From: Pseudomonas sp. P7548
GTDB lineage: Bacteria; Pseudomonadota; Gammaproteobacteria; Pseudomonadales; Pseudomonadaceae
Assembly (NCBI RefSeq): GCF_013386585.1
Contig: NZ_JACARO010000018.1
Coordinates: 124,001-188,000, forward strand
Length of the DNA: 64,000 nucleotides
Reading direction: 5' to 3'
A program made the translations under genes and the position numbers. The notes beneath the pieces are model-generated. The model was not told the DNA's origin. It did not search any database and saw only the letters and a list, made by a program, of their open reading frames with translations. Shown here piece after piece: positions 1-8,755 of this stretch. Every line of letters starts with the position of its first letter. Position 1 is the first letter of the stretch.

Positions 1-254
1 GCGTGACCATCGACGGCAAGCCGGCCGAGATGGGCCCGACCGAATACCGCCTGCTGCAATTTTTCATGACCCACCAGGAGCGCGCCTACACCCGTGGCCA
101 ACTGCTGGATCAGGTCTGGGGCGGCAACGTATACGTGGAAGAACGCACCGTAGACGTGCATATCCGTCGCCTGCGCAAAGCCTTGGGCGATGCCTACGAG
201 AATCTGGTACAAACCGTGCGCGGCACTGGCTATCGCTTTTCCACCAAAGGCTGA
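1..254 (+). CDS. phoB: PhoB response regulator, C-terminal DNA-binding part (truncated by window edge)
   Basis: This is the winged-helix (OmpR/PhoB-type) output domain of the phosphate-regulon activator, which binds Pho boxes once phosphorylated by PhoR. Only the last ~83 residues are in the window; the receiver domain lies to the left. Visible hallmarks are GPTEYRLL in the first helix, the segment from [10 protein letters not shown] to the recognition helix [15 protein letters not shown], and the wing GTGYRF close to the stop at 252-254. A GTG at position 3 is in frame but is internal, not the real start. phoR follows 46 bp downstream on the same strand, which supports PhoB over other OmpR-type regulators. 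The Pho boxes before pstS and pstC in this window are its expected targets. Confidence 0.93.
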   Translation, partial: VTIDGKPAEMGPTEYRLLQFFMTHQERAYTRGQLLDQVWGGNVYVEERTVDVHIRRLRKALGDAYENLVQTVRGTGYRFSTKG

Positions 255-300
255 GCCAGCCCCTTTCCTTCCTTAACAGCTGACAAGGACGCATGTTTAA

Positions 301-1623
301 GTGAACCAGAACTGGCATGGCACCCTGATCCGCCACATGCTTCTGTTGATCACCGGCTGCCTGTTGGTGGGCCTGGTCAGCGGTTATTACGGCTGGAGCC
401 TGGCCGTTGGTATCGGCCTGTACCTGGGCTGGACCCTCAAGCAACTGTTGCGCCTGCATGAATGGCTGCGCCAGCACAAACCCGATGAAGCACCACCCGA
501 CGGCTATGGCCTGTGGGGCGAGGTGTTCGACAGCATTTACCACCTGCAACGCCGCGACCAACGGGTACGCGGGCGCCTGCAAGCGGTGATCGACCGCGTG
601 CAAGAGTCCACTGCCGCGCTCAAAGACGCGGTGATCATGCTCGACAGCGACGGCAACCTGGAATGGTGGAACCGCGCCGCCGAGACTTTGCTGGGCCTCA
701 AGACACCCCAGGACAGCGGCCAACCGGTGACCAACCTGGTGCGCCACCCGCGCTTCAAGGAGTACTTCGAACAGGAGAACTACGAAGAAGCCCTGGAAAT
801 CCCTTCGCCCACCAACGACCGCGTGCGCATCCAGCTGTACCTGACGCGTTACGGCAACAACGAACACTTGATGCTGGTGCGCGACGTCACCCGCATCCAC
901 CAGCTTGAACAGATGCGCAAAGACTTCGTCGCCAACGTCTCCCACGAACTGCGCACGCCGTTGACGGTGATCTGCGGTTACCTGGAAACGTTGCTGGACA
1001 ACGTCGACGAGATCAACCCGCGCTGGAGCCGCGCCCTGCAGCAGATGCAGCAGCAAGGTTCACGCATGCAGACCCTGCTCAACGACCTGCTGTTGCTGGC
1101 CAAGCTGGAAGCCACCGACTACCCGTCGGACAACCACCCGGTGGCCGTGCAGAGCCTGCTGCAGACCATCAAGAACGACGCCCAGGCCCTTTCCGGCCAG
1201 CGCGGGCAGCAGATCACCCTGGAAGCCGACCCGGCCGTGTTGCTCAAGGGCAGCGAAGGCGAGTTGCGCAGCGCGTTTTCCAACCTGGTGTTCAACGCCG
1301 TGAAGTACACCCAGGACAAGGGCAATATCCGCATCCGCTGGTGGGCCGACGAGCACGGCGCGCACCTGAGCGTGCAGGACTCGGGCATCGGCATCGACGC
1401 CAAGCACCTGCCGCGCCTGACCGAACGTTTCTACCGTGTCGATTCCAGTCGCAACTCCAACACCGGCGGCACCGGGCTGGGGCTGGCCATCGTCAAGCAC
1501 GTGTTGCTGCGCCATCGTGCGCGCCTGGAGATCAGCAGCGTGCTGGGCCATGGCAGTACCTTTACCTGCCACTTTCCCCCGGTGCAGATGACCCGTTCGC
1601 GGCTGGTCGAAAATGATGAATAA
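301..1623 (+). CDS. phoR: Phosphate regulon sensor histidine kinase PhoR
   Basis: PhoR is an inner-membrane histidine kinase/phosphatase that phosphorylates PhoB when phosphate is limiting and is held in check by Pst-PhoU. The 440-residue protein has one or two N-terminal membrane segments (about residues 10-45), a charged linker, a PAS domain (about 95-200; DAVIMLDSDGNLEWWN), the dimerisation H-box VSHELRTPLT with phosphoacceptor His215, and an ATPase domain with N box (NLVFNAVKYT), G1 (DSGIGI) and G2 (GGTGLGLAIV). The start is a GTG at 301, the first in-frame start before the membrane segments. Length and architecture match the family, and position after phoB is canonical. REP-type pair 1645-1734 follows the gene. 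Confidence 0.96.
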   Translation: MNQNWHGTLIRHMLLLITGCLLVGLVSGYYGWSLAVGIGLYLGWTLKQLLRLHEWLRQHKPDEAPPDGYGLWGEVFDSIYHLQRRDQRVRGRLQAVIDRVQESTAALKDAVIMLDSDGNLEWWNRAAETLLGLKTPQDSGQPVTNLVRHPRFKEYFEQENYEEALEIPSPTNDRVRIQLYLTRYGNNEHLMLVRDVTRIHQLEQMRKDFVANVSHELRTPLTVICGYLETLLDNVDEINPRWSRALQQMQQQGSRMQTLLNDLLLLAKLEATDYPSDNHPVAVQSLLQTIKNDAQALSGQRGQQITLEADPAVLLKGSEGELRSAFSNLVFNAVKYTQDKGNIRIRWWADEHGAHLSVQDSGIGIDAKHLPRLTERFYRVDSSRNSNTGGTGLGLAIVKHVLLRHRARLEISSVLGHGSTFTCHFPPVQMTRSRLVENDE

Positions 1624-1644
1624 CCTGAAGTAACAGTTGCCCGG

Positions 1645-1734
1645 TGTGGGAGCTGGCTTGCCTGCGATGACATTGGCACAGCCAATAGAGAGGTCGCCTG
1701 ACACTCCGCTATCGCTGGCAAGCCAGCTCCTACA
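1645..1734. repeat. REP-type inverted pair
   Basis: Left arm TGTGGGAGCTGGCTTGCCTG and right arm CTGGCAAGCCAGCTCCTACA are inverted copies about 45 bp apart between phoR and the CNNM protein gene. The arm sequence recurs at 15574-15664, and related arms occur at eight other places. The layout is that of Pseudomonas REPIN/REP doublets, and it may form a cruciform or an RNA hairpin after phoR. Confidence 0.85.
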
Positions 1735-1882
1735 GGGGTTCGGCTATACGACTTTCCACGTCCCACCCGGCAGCGGGCACTAGGCAAGCGCCCCGTCAGC
1801 CGCTACATTGGCCGACTTGCGCCTGCCTTTGCGGCCCACCTGCCACCCCTTATTGAACACACGGAACCTGCAAAACCCCATC

Positions 1883-3223
1883 ATGGACCCTTCCCCTGGT
1901 ATCACCCTCGCCACACTCTTCGCCGACTTCGGCATGATTCTTTTTGCACTGATCCTGGTACTGCTCAACGGTTTCTTCGTTGCGGCGGAATTTGCCATGG
2001 TCAAACTACGCGCCACCCGGGTCGAGGCCATTGCCCACAAAAACGGCTGGCGCGGACAGATCCTGCGCACCGTGCACAGCCAGCTCGACGCTTACCTGTC
2101 GGCCTGCCAGTTGGGTATCACCCTCGCCTCCCTGGGCCTGGGCTGGGTCGGTGAGCCGGCGTTTGCGCACATCCTCGAGCCACTGCTGAGCGCGGTGGGC
2201 GTGCAATCGCCGGAAGTGATCAAGGGCGTGTCGTTCTTTGCGGCGTTCTTCGTGATTTCCTACCTGCACATCGTGGTCGGCGAGCTGGCGCCCAAATCCT
2301 GGGCCATCCGCAAACCCGAGCTGTTGTCGCTGTGGACGGCAGTGCCGCTGTACCTGTTCTACTGGGCCATGTACCCGGCGATCTACCTGCTCAACGCCAG
2401 CGCCAATGCGATCCTGCGCATTGCCGGCCAGGGTGAGCCTGGCCCGCACCACGAACACCATTACAGCCGCGAAGAACTCAAGCTGATCCTGCACTCCAGC
2501 CGTGGCCAGGATCCGAGCGACCAAGGCATGCGCGTGCTGGCCTCGGCCGTGGAAATGGGCGAACTGGAAGTGGTGGACTGGGCCAACTCCCGGGAAGACC
2601 TGGTGACCCTGGACTTCAACGCCCCGCTCAAGGAAATCCTCGCGCTGTTCCGTCGCCACAAATTCAGCCGCTATCCGGTGTACGACGCCGACCGCAACGA
2701 ATTCGTGGGCCTGTTGCACATCAAGGACCTGCTGCTGGAACTGGCAGCCCTGGACCACATCCCCGAGTCGTTCAACCTGGCCGAACTGACCCGCCCACTG
2801 GAGCGCGTATCGCGGCACATGCCGTTGTCGCAGTTGCTGGAGCAGTTCCGCAAAGGCGGCGCGCACTTCGCCCTGGTGGAAGAGGCTGACGGCAAGATCA
2901 TCGGCTACCTCACCATGGAAGACGTGCTGGAAGTGCTGGTGGGCGATATCCAGGACGAACACCGCAAGGCCGAACGCGGCATCCTGGCGTACCAGCCGGG
3001 CAAGTTGCTGGTGCGTGGCGACACGCCGCTGTTCAAGGTGGAGCGCCTGCTGGGCGTGGACCTGGACCACATCGAAGCCGAAACCCTGGCCGGCCTGATC
3101 TACGACACGCTCAAGCGCGTGCCGGAAGAGGAAGAAGTGCTGGAAGTGGAAGGCCTGCGCATCATCATCAAGAAGATGAAAGGCCCGAAGATCGTGTTGG
3201 CCAAGGTCCTGTTGCTCGACTAA
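1883..3223 (+). CDS. CNNM/HlyC-CorC family membrane protein with CBS pair
   Basis: This 446-residue inner-membrane protein belongs to the CNNM/'hemolysin-like' family (DUF21 + CBS pair + CorC_HlyC), whose members are linked to Mg2+/Co2+ homeostasis and efflux rather than haemolysis. The DUF21 domain with about four membrane segments covers residues 10-200 (ALILVLLNGFFVAAEFAM; SACQLGITLASLGLGWVGEP; HIVVGELAPKSWAI). Two CBS repeats follow (about 225-345; FSRYPVYD, GYLTMEDVLEVLVG), then the CorC-type C-terminal domain (about 365-445). An upstream in-frame TTG at 1808 is possible, but ATG 1883 starts just before the first membrane segment as in homologues. It stands alone between two REP-type pairs. 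Substrate is not shown by the sequence. Confidence 0.88.
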   Translation: MDPSPGITLATLFADFGMILFALILVLLNGFFVAAEFAMVKLRATRVEAIAHKNGWRGQILRTVHSQLDAYLSACQLGITLASLGLGWVGEPAFAHILEPLLSAVGVQSPEVIKGVSFFAAFFVISYLHIVVGELAPKSWAIRKPELLSLWTAVPLYLFYWAMYPAIYLLNASANAILRIAGQGEPGPHHEHHYSREELKLILHSSRGQDPSDQGMRVLASAVEMGELEVVDWANSREDLVTLDFNAPLKEILALFRRHKFSRYPVYDADRNEFVGLLHIKDLLLELAALDHIPESFNLAELTRPLERVSRHMPLSQLLEQFRKGGAHFALVEEADGKIIGYLTMEDVLEVLVGDIQDEHRKAERGILAYQPGKLLVRGDTPLFKVERLLGVDLDHIEAETLAGLIYDTLKRVPEEEEVLEVEGLRIIIKKMKGPKIVLAKVLLLD

Positions 3224-3230
3224 CCCCCCC

Positions 3231-3315
3231 GTAGAAGCCCGGCTTACCGGCGATAGCGACCGTGGAAACTGTGATGTTCTCACTGGCCCCATCGCCGGCA
3301 AGCCGGGCGCCTACA
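3231..3315. repeat. REP-type inverted pair overlapping a stop codon
   Basis: Arms GTAGAAGCCCGGCTTACCGG and CCGGCAAGCCGGGCGCCTAC are imperfect inverted copies, a different sequence class from the 1645 pair. The element sits between two convergent genes. Its right arm contains the stop codon of the M23 peptidase (3311-3313, minus strand), so it could act as a hairpin at the 3' end of both transcripts. Confidence 0.75.
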
Positions 3316-3973
3316 GGCCTGCTGCAAAATTGGGCAGCGTGCCCACCGGCTGGTTGAACTCATACGGAATCGATACCAGCCCCGCCTCCGTGGCACGCTG
3401 CACCACAAAGTGCAGGTGCGGCCCGCTGCTGTTGCCCGTATTGCCCGACAGCGCCAGCGGGCTCCCCACACTCACACGCTGCCCAGCCCTGACACTCACC
3501 GAGCCTTGCTTGAGGTGCAGGTACACCGCGTCGCTGCCATCGTCATGGCGCACCCGTACAAAATTCCCTGACGCATCATTGCCGCGCCCGACTTGCTCGT
3601 TCTCGGTCTTCACCACCATGCCACTGCGCGCCGCAATGATTGGCGTGCCTTCAGGCATGGCGATATCCATGGCGTAGCGGCTTTTGGCGTCGGTATGGCT
3701 GAAGTTGCCGTTGGGCCCTTGGGTGAGGCGAAACGGGCCGCCGCGCCAGGGCAGCGGGTAGCGGTAGGCTTGTGGTGGATAAGTCGGCTTCGGCCTTTCG
3801 AGCAGCAAACGCGCAGGCTTGCGCTCCTGGATCACGAACGCCTGGGCCCCGGGGGTTTGCCGGTCGCTGTAGACCACGTTGCCCTGGGCATCAATGGATT
3901 TGTAGACGGTCATGGCCAGGGCCGAAGGAACGACCGTGGCCAGGCCGCAGCACAGCAATACGCGCATGAGCAT
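3311..3973 (-). CDS. Secreted M23 family metallopeptidase with N-terminal DUF4124 domain
   Basis: This 220-residue periplasmic protein has a signal peptide (about residues 1-20, ending SALA), a DUF4124-like segment (22-60; VYKSIDAQGNVVYSDRQ) and a LytM/M23 endopeptidase domain (80-210). The zinc site looks complete: His and Asp in NFSHTDAKSRYAMD, and the HLH of SGPHLHF. M23 enzymes cut peptide cross-links in peptidoglycan, so an active cell-wall hydrolase or remodeller is likely. The start at 3973 has AGGGA six bases upstream. Second Met at 3967 is an alternative. The gene is monocistronic, convergent with the CNNM gene, and its stop codon lies in a REP arm. Specific cleavage target is unknown. 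Confidence 0.88.
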   Translation of the reverse strand: MLMRVLLCCGLATVVPSALAMTVYKSIDAQGNVVYSDRQTPGAQAFVIQERKPARLLLERPKPTYPPQAYRYPLPWRGGPFRLTQGPNGNFSHTDAKSRYAMDIAMPEGTPIIAARSGMVVKTENEQVGRGNDASGNFVRVRHDDGSDAVYLHLKQGSVSVRAGQRVSVGSPLALSGNTGNSSGPHLHFVVQRATEAGLVSIPYEFNQPVGTLPNFAAGL

Positions 3974-4027
3974 GGCGTGTCCCTGCCAGAATGACTGAAC
4001 GGCAGGCTAGCAAGCGAACATGACGAT

Positions 4028-4162
4028 TGTAGTGAGCGGGCTTGCCCCGCGCTGGGTGGCGAAGCCGCCCGACACCTGGCAGCGCGGTTTGACTGAAGGA
4101 CCGCAGTGCCTGAATGGGGGCCGCTGCGCGGTCCGGCGCGGGGCAAGCCCGCTCACTACAAA
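4028..4162. repeat. REP-type inverted pair (TAGTGAGCGGGCTTG class)
   Basis: TGTAGTGAGCGGGCTTGCCC and its inverted copy GGGCAAGCCCGCTCACTACA bracket about 95 bp. The centre holds a second GC-rich complementary pair. It lies between the M23 peptidase start and the 3' end of the receiver-domain gene, so it can form an extended hairpin. Confidence 0.82.
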
Positions 4163-4190
4163 AGCCCTGCAATCGGGCGATAGGTTTTTA

Positions 4191-5099
4191 TCAGGCGCCT
4201 GGCACGAAGTGTTTTTGCGCCGTGCCGCGGGCGATCAGGCGGGAGATGTAGTCGAGCTTCTGCGCATCCTGGTCGATGAACCGGAAGGTCAGTTGCAGCC
4301 AGTCGCTGTCGGGCTTGGGTTCGTAGGCGACGATAGCGTGCAGGTAGCCGTTGAGGCGCGCCACTTCGGCGTTGTCACCTTGCTCAAGGTCGAGCACCGC
4401 GCTTTCCAGTACCTGAGGCAGCACTTCACCGCGGCGTACCACCAGCAGCGCTTCCTTGATGCTCAGCGCCTTGATCACACATTGCTGGTTGCCGCTGGAC
4501 AAACGCAGTTGGCCCTGGCCACGACCGCCCGCCGGCGCGGCAGCAGGCGCCTGGACCGGTGGGCTGTTGAGCAGGCCTTTGCTCGGTGCGGGTGCCGCTG
4601 CAGCCACCGGTGCCGGGCGCACGGCTTCGGGCTTGCCGCCCGTCAGGGCGCTCAGGGAGTCGTTGCCGAAAGCCGAGTTCATCTTGGTCGGGGCGCTGGC
4701 GATCAGGGCGTCGAGGCGGCCGATCTTGTGCAGGGCTTGCTTGACCTTGTTCAACAACTGCTCGTTGGTGAACGGCTTGCTGACGTAGCCGGAGACGCCG
4801 GCCTGGATCGCCTGGACCACGTTTTCCTTGTCGCCACGGCTGGTCACCATCACGAAAGGCATGGCCTTCAGATGGGCTTGCTCACGGCACCAGGTCAGCA
4901 GCTCCAGGCCCGACATTTCCGGCATTTCCCAGTCGCACAGCACCAGGTCGAAGGTCTCGCGCATCAGGATGGCCTGGGCCTTTTTGCCGTTTACCGCATC
5001 TTCAATCTTGATCCCGGGGAAGTAGTTGCGCAGGCACTTCTTCACCAGGTCGCGGATAAACGAGGCGTCATCCACCACCAATACACTGACTTTACTCAT
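4191..5099 (-). CDS. CheY-like response regulator with Ala/Pro linker and PilZ-like C-terminus
   Basis: This 302-residue cytoplasmic protein matches the gene that sits beside phoU in pseudomonads (PA5364 by position). Residues 1-125 are a receiver domain with acidic pocket VVDDAS, phosphoacceptor Asp56 (LVLCDWEMP), a Thr/Ser after VMVTSRGD and the conserved SKPF lysine. A low-complexity Ala/Pro linker (about 150-195) joins a C-terminal domain of about 100 residues whose beta-rich pattern recalls PilZ, although the usual RxxxR c-di-GMP motif is absent. There is no DNA-binding domain, so output is probably by protein contact. No kinase gene is adjacent. It lies downstream of phoU on the same strand but behind a terminator at 5216-5246. 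Confidence 0.85.
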   Translation of the reverse strand: MSKVSVLVVDDASFIRDLVKKCLRNYFPGIKIEDAVNGKKAQAILMRETFDLVLCDWEMPEMSGLELLTWCREQAHLKAMPFVMVTSRGDKENVVQAIQAGVSGYVSKPFTNEQLLNKVKQALHKIGRLDALIASAPTKMNSAFGNDSLSALTGGKPEAVRPAPVAAAAPAPSKGLLNSPPVQAPAAAPAGGRGQGQLRLSSGNQQCVIKALSIKEALLVVRRGEVLPQVLESAVLDLEQGDNAEVARLNGYLHAIVAYEPKPDSDWLQLTFRFIDQDAQKLDYISRLIARGTAQKHFVPGA

Positions 5100-5215
5100 C
5101 GACCCTTCACCCTATAAACGGCACGCAAGACGCCTGACTGATGGCATTTTGCCAAAACTCGGTAGTCACAGTCGGACTTTATTGCCCCGGCTGCGCAAAA
5201 AATTCATGTGCCACA

Positions 5216-5246
5216 AACAAAAACGCCCGGCCTGAGGCCGGGCGTT
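5216..5246 (-). terminator. Rho-independent terminator after phoU
   Basis: On the minus strand AACGCCCGGCC-TCA-GGCCGGGCGTT forms an 11-bp stem with a 3-base loop, followed by TTTTTGTTTG. It lies directly downstream of the phoU stop and should end the pst-phoU transcript before the receiver-domain gene. Confidence 0.9.
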
Positions 5247-5262
5247 AATTTCTCGGGCAACC

Positions 5263-6024
5263 TTACTTATCGTCAGGTTCGCCCGGAACATTAGGGATTT
5301 GGTCGGCTGTGCCTTCAACTTCGGCTTTCATGCGCTTGAGGCCCATGTGCCGCACATCGGTGCCGCGCACCAGGTAAATCACCAGCTCGGAAATGTTGCG
5401 TGCGTGGTCACCGATACGCTCCAGGGAACGCAGCACCCAGATAATGTTCAAGACCCGCGAGATAGAGCGTGGGTCTTCCATCATGTAGGTGGCCAGCTCA
5501 CGCAGCGCGGTCTTGTATTCGCGGTCGATGATCTTGTCGTACTGCGCCACCGACAACGCCAGCTCGGCGTCGAAGCGGGCGAAAGCGTCCAACGCGTCGC
5601 GCACCATGTTGCGCACCTGGTCGCCGATATGGCGCACTTCCACATAACCGCGCGGGGCTTCGCCTTCTTCGCACAGCTGGATGGCACGACGGGCGATCTT
5701 GGTGGCTTCGTCGCCGATGCGCTCCAGGTCGATCACCGACTTGGAGATGCTGATGATCAAGCGCAGGTCGGAGGCCGCTGGCTGGCGACGGGCCAGAATG
5801 CGCAGGCATTCTTCGTCGATGTTGCGCTCCATCTGGTTGATTTGGTCATCGATCTCGCGCACTTGCTGGGCCAGGCCCGAGTCGGCCTCGATCAGCGCGG
5901 TGACGGCGTCGTTGACTTGCTTCTCCACCAGCCCGCCCATCGCCAGGAGGTGGCTGCGCACTTCCTCAAGCTCGGCGTTGAACTGCGCGGAGATGTGATG
6001 GGTAAGGCCTTCTTTGCTAATCAT
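5263..6024 (-). CDS. phoU: Phosphate transport system regulator PhoU
   Basis: PhoU couples PstSCAB activity to PhoR so that the Pho regulon is silent when phosphate is plentiful. The 253-residue protein is all-helical with two related three-helix bundles, each carrying acidic metal-binding patches (QMERNIDEECLRI; DLERIGDEATKIA in the first, DREYKTALREL and SLERIGDHARNISE in the second). The repeated LERIGD(E/H)A motif is the family signature. ATG 6024 has AAGGA nine bases upstream, and the longer open frame upstream has no family similarity. It is the last gene of the pst cluster, 71 bp after pstB, and is followed by a terminator. Confidence 0.96.
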   Translation of the reverse strand: MISKEGLTHHISAQFNAELEEVRSHLLAMGGLVEKQVNDAVTALIEADSGLAQQVREIDDQINQMERNIDEECLRILARRQPAASDLRLIISISKSVIDLERIGDEATKIARRAIQLCEEGEAPRGYVEVRHIGDQVRNMVRDALDAFARFDAELALSVAQYDKIIDREYKTALRELATYMMEDPRSISRVLNIIWVLRSLERIGDHARNISELVIYLVRGTDVRHMGLKRMKAEVEGTADQIPNVPGEPDDK

Positions 6025-6095
6025 GTGGGTGTCCTTGGAGCGTCCGGTAAGGTGCGGAGAACCGCAGCATTCAGTGCAATCAGAACCAGCGTGCT

Positions 6096-6929
6096 CTAGC
6101 CGTAGCGACCGGTGATGTAGTCTTCGGTCTGCTTCTTGGCCGGGTTGGTGAACAGGGTATCGGTGTCGCCGAATTCCACCAGCTTGCCCATGTACATGAA
6201 CGCGGTGTAGTCGGAAACCCGTGCCGCCTGTTGCATGTTGTGGGTCACGATCACGATGGTGAACTTGGACTTGAGCTCGTAGATCAGTTCTTCGACTTTC
6301 AGCGTCGAGATCGGGTCGAGTGCCGAGCACGGTTCGTCGAGCAGCAATACTTCCGGCTCCACGGCGATGGTACGGGCGATCACCAGACGTTGCTGCTGGC
6401 CACCAGACAGGCCGAGTGCCGAATCGTGCAGGCGGTCCTTGACCTCATCCCACAGCGCCGCGCCTTTCAACGCCCACTCAACGGCTTCGTCGAGGATGCG
6501 CTTCTTGTTGATGCCCTGGATACGCAGGCCGTAGACCACGTTTTCGTAGATGGTCTTGGGGAACGGGTTCGGCTTCTGGAACACCATGCCCACGCGGCGA
6601 CGCAGCTCGGCCACGTCTTCGCCCTTACGGTAGATGTTGCTGCCGTAGAGGTTGATGGCGCCTTCCACACGGCAGCCGTCCACCAGGTCGTTCATGCGGT
6701 TGAAGGTACGCAGCAGCGTGGACTTGCCGCAGCCCGACGGGCCGATGAAGGCGGTCACGCGCTGCTTGGGGATGTTCATGCTGACGTCGAACAGCGCCTG
6801 CTTTTCACCGTAGTACAGGCTCAGGCCCGGCACTTCGATGGCCACGGTTTCCTGGGCCAGGCTCAGGCTCTGCTTGTCGCGACCCAGGGCAGACATGTTG
6901 ATGCCGTGGGTAGGGGTTTCGTGTTGCAT
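6096..6929 (-). CDS. pstB: Phosphate ABC transporter ATP-binding protein PstB
   Basis: PstB is the ATPase of the high-affinity phosphate importer, acting at the inner face of the membrane on PstA/PstC. The 277-residue sequence has Walker [10 protein letters not shown] (63-71), Q-loop VFQKPNPFP, signature LSGGQQQR, Walker [14 protein letters not shown] and the switch histidine in [11 protein letters not shown]. It carries a short N-terminal extension compared with the E. coli protein. It lies between pstA and phoU on the same strand; a REP-type pair (6959-7047) separates it from pstA, a possible point of RNA processing or partial termination. Confidence 0.97.
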   Translation of the reverse strand: MQHETPTHGINMSALGRDKQSLSLAQETVAIEVPGLSLYYGEKQALFDVSMNIPKQRVTAFIGPSGCGKSTLLRTFNRMNDLVDGCRVEGAINLYGSNIYRKGEDVAELRRRVGMVFQKPNPFPKTIYENVVYGLRIQGINKKRILDEAVEWALKGAALWDEVKDRLHDSALGLSGGQQQRLVIARTIAVEPEVLLLDEPCSALDPISTLKVEELIYELKSKFTIVIVTHNMQQAARVSDYTAFMYMGKLVEFGDTDTLFTNPAKKQTEDYITGRYG

Positions 6930-6958
6930 GGGATGCTCCCTGTGCTACCAATTCGTTG

Positions 6959-7047
6959 TGTGGGAGCGGGCTTGCTCGCGAAGGCGTCGGGTCAGTCGAC
7001 CTATGTGTTTCTGAGACACCGCATTCGCGAGCAAGCCCGCTCCCACA
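6959..7047. repeat. REP-type inverted pair inside the pst operon
   Basis: TGTGGGAGCGGGCTTGCTCG and CGAGCAAGCCCGCTCCCACA are perfect inverted copies about 50 bp apart in the pstA-pstB spacer. The same arms recur at 49395-49483. In a transcribed intercistronic gap such hairpins can stabilise upstream mRNA or reduce read-through. Confidence 0.88.
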
Positions 7048-7069
7048 TTGAGTCCGCGTTCAATTCAGA

Positions 7070-8740
7070 TCAGCTATCCAGCGCTTTGTACTTTTCGCGC
7101 AGGTGGTTGCGGATCCACACTGCCGACAGGTTGAGCGTGGCGATCACCAGCACCAGCAGCAAGGCGGTGGCGTACACCAGCGGCCGTGCGGCTTCGACGT
7201 TCGGGCTCTGGAAGCCGACGTCATAAATATGGAAGCCCAAGTGCATGATCTTCTGGTCCAGGTGCAGGTACGGGTAGTTGCCGTCCAGCGGCAGCGACGG
7301 CGCCAGTTTCACCACACCAACCAGCATCAGCGGCGCCACTTCACCGGCGGCGCGGGCCACGGCGAGGATCATGCCGGTCATCATTGCCGGGCTGGCCATC
7401 GGCAGCACGATCTTCCACAGCGTTTCCGCCTTGGTCGCGCCCAGTGCCAGGGAGCCTTCACGCACGGTGCGAGGAATTCGCGCCAGGCCTTCTTCAGTGG
7501 CCACGATCACCACCGGCACCGCCAGCAACGCCAGGGTCAGCGAAGCCCACAGCAGGCCCGGCGTACCGAAGGTCGGTGCCGGCAAGGCTTCGGCGAAGAA
7601 CAGGCGGTCAACCGAGCCACCCAGTACATACACGAAGAAGCCCAGGCCGAACACGCCGTAGACGATGGCCGGTACGCCCGCCAGGTTGTTCACCGCAATG
7701 CGGATAACCCGCGTCAGGGTGTTCTGCTTGGCGTATTCACGCAGGTACACCGCCGCCAGTACGCCGAACGGGGTCACGATCATCGCCATGATCAGGGTCA
7801 TCATCACGGTGCCGAAGATGGCCGGGAAGATACCGCCTTCGGTGTTGGCTTCCCGTGGGTCATCGCTGAGGAATTCCCAGACCTTGCTGAAGTAGAAGCC
7901 GATCTTGGTCAGGGTGCCCATGGCGTTCGGCTGGTAAGCGTGCACCACTTTGCCGATGCCGATTTCCACTTCCTTGCCGTTGCCATCGCGGGCCGTCAGC
8001 GAGTCGCGGTTGAACTGGGTGTGCAGGTCAGCCAGGCGCGCTTCGATCTCTTTATAGCGGTTGTTCAGCTCGGCACGGCCAGTGTCCATGTCGGCCTGGG
8101 CGGTGGCGTCGAGCTTGCCTTCCAGCTCCAGCTTGCGACCGTGCAGGCGGATGCGCTCCAGCCCGGCGTTGATCGCGCCGATATCGGTTTTTTCCAGGCT
8201 TTTGAGCTGAGCTGCCAGCTTGTTCACACGGTCGACACGCGCCTGCAGCTCAGGCCACGCGGCCTCGCCTTCAGCAATGACCTTGCCGTCCTGTTTCACG
8301 TTGACCAGGGTGCCGTAGAAGTTGCCCCACTCGCGACGCTCGATGGCCATCAGGTCCGCAGGCTTGGTCTGGTCCTTCAACCACTCGCCGACGATCCAGG
8401 TGAAGTCGTTGCCGTTCAGGTCCCGGTTACCGACCTTGATCAGCTCGCGGGTCATGAATTCCGGGCCTTGCTCCGGCACGGGCAGACCGGCGCTTTTCAG
8501 GCGCTCACGCGGCACTTCTTCCTTCTGCACCACTTCGCCGATGACGATATGGTTTTCCAGGCCAGGCACGCTGTAGTTGGCCTGGATCAGGTCGGCCGGC
8601 CAGAAGTGGCCGAGACCACGCACGGCAATCACCGCCAGCAAGCCAATGGTCATGATGACCGCGATGGACACCGCGCCACCGCTGATCCAGACGCCGGGGG
8701 CGCCGCTCTTGAACCATCCATTCAGGGAGTTCTGTTTCAC
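7070..8740 (-). CDS. pstA: Phosphate ABC transporter permease PstA (long form)
   Basis: PstA is one of the two membrane permeases of the phosphate importer. At 556 residues it is nearly twice the E. coli length. A first membrane segment (about residues 18-40) is followed by a ~250-residue extracytoplasmic insert rich in charged helices (about 45-285). The six-helix permease core with the EAA-type loop (GSLALGATKAETLWKIVLPMASPAMMTG) occupies the C-terminal half. The last residues (HLREKYKALDS) are a cytoplasmic tail. It starts 15 bp after the pstC stop, indicating co-transcription. A long PstA seems usual in pseudomonads; the function of the insert is not evident from sequence. Confidence 0.95.
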   Translation of the reverse strand: MKQNSLNGWFKSGAPGVWISGGAVSIAVIMTIGLLAVIAVRGLGHFWPADLIQANYSVPGLENHIVIGEVVQKEEVPRERLKSAGLPVPEQGPEFMTRELIKVGNRDLNGNDFTWIVGEWLKDQTKPADLMAIERREWGNFYGTLVNVKQDGKVIAEGEAAWPELQARVDRVNKLAAQLKSLEKTDIGAINAGLERIRLHGRKLELEGKLDATAQADMDTGRAELNNRYKEIEARLADLHTQFNRDSLTARDGNGKEVEIGIGKVVHAYQPNAMGTLTKIGFYFSKVWEFLSDDPREANTEGGIFPAIFGTVMMTLIMAMIVTPFGVLAAVYLREYAKQNTLTRVIRIAVNNLAGVPAIVYGVFGLGFFVYVLGGSVDRLFFAEALPAPTFGTPGLLWASLTLALLAVPVVIVATEEGLARIPRTVREGSLALGATKAETLWKIVLPMASPAMMTGMILAVARAAGEVAPLMLVGVVKLAPSLPLDGNYPYLHLDQKIMHLGFHIYDVGFQSPNVEAARPLVYATALLLVLVIATLNLSAVWIRNHLREKYKALDS

Positions 8741-8755
8741 AGACTTCTACCTTTC

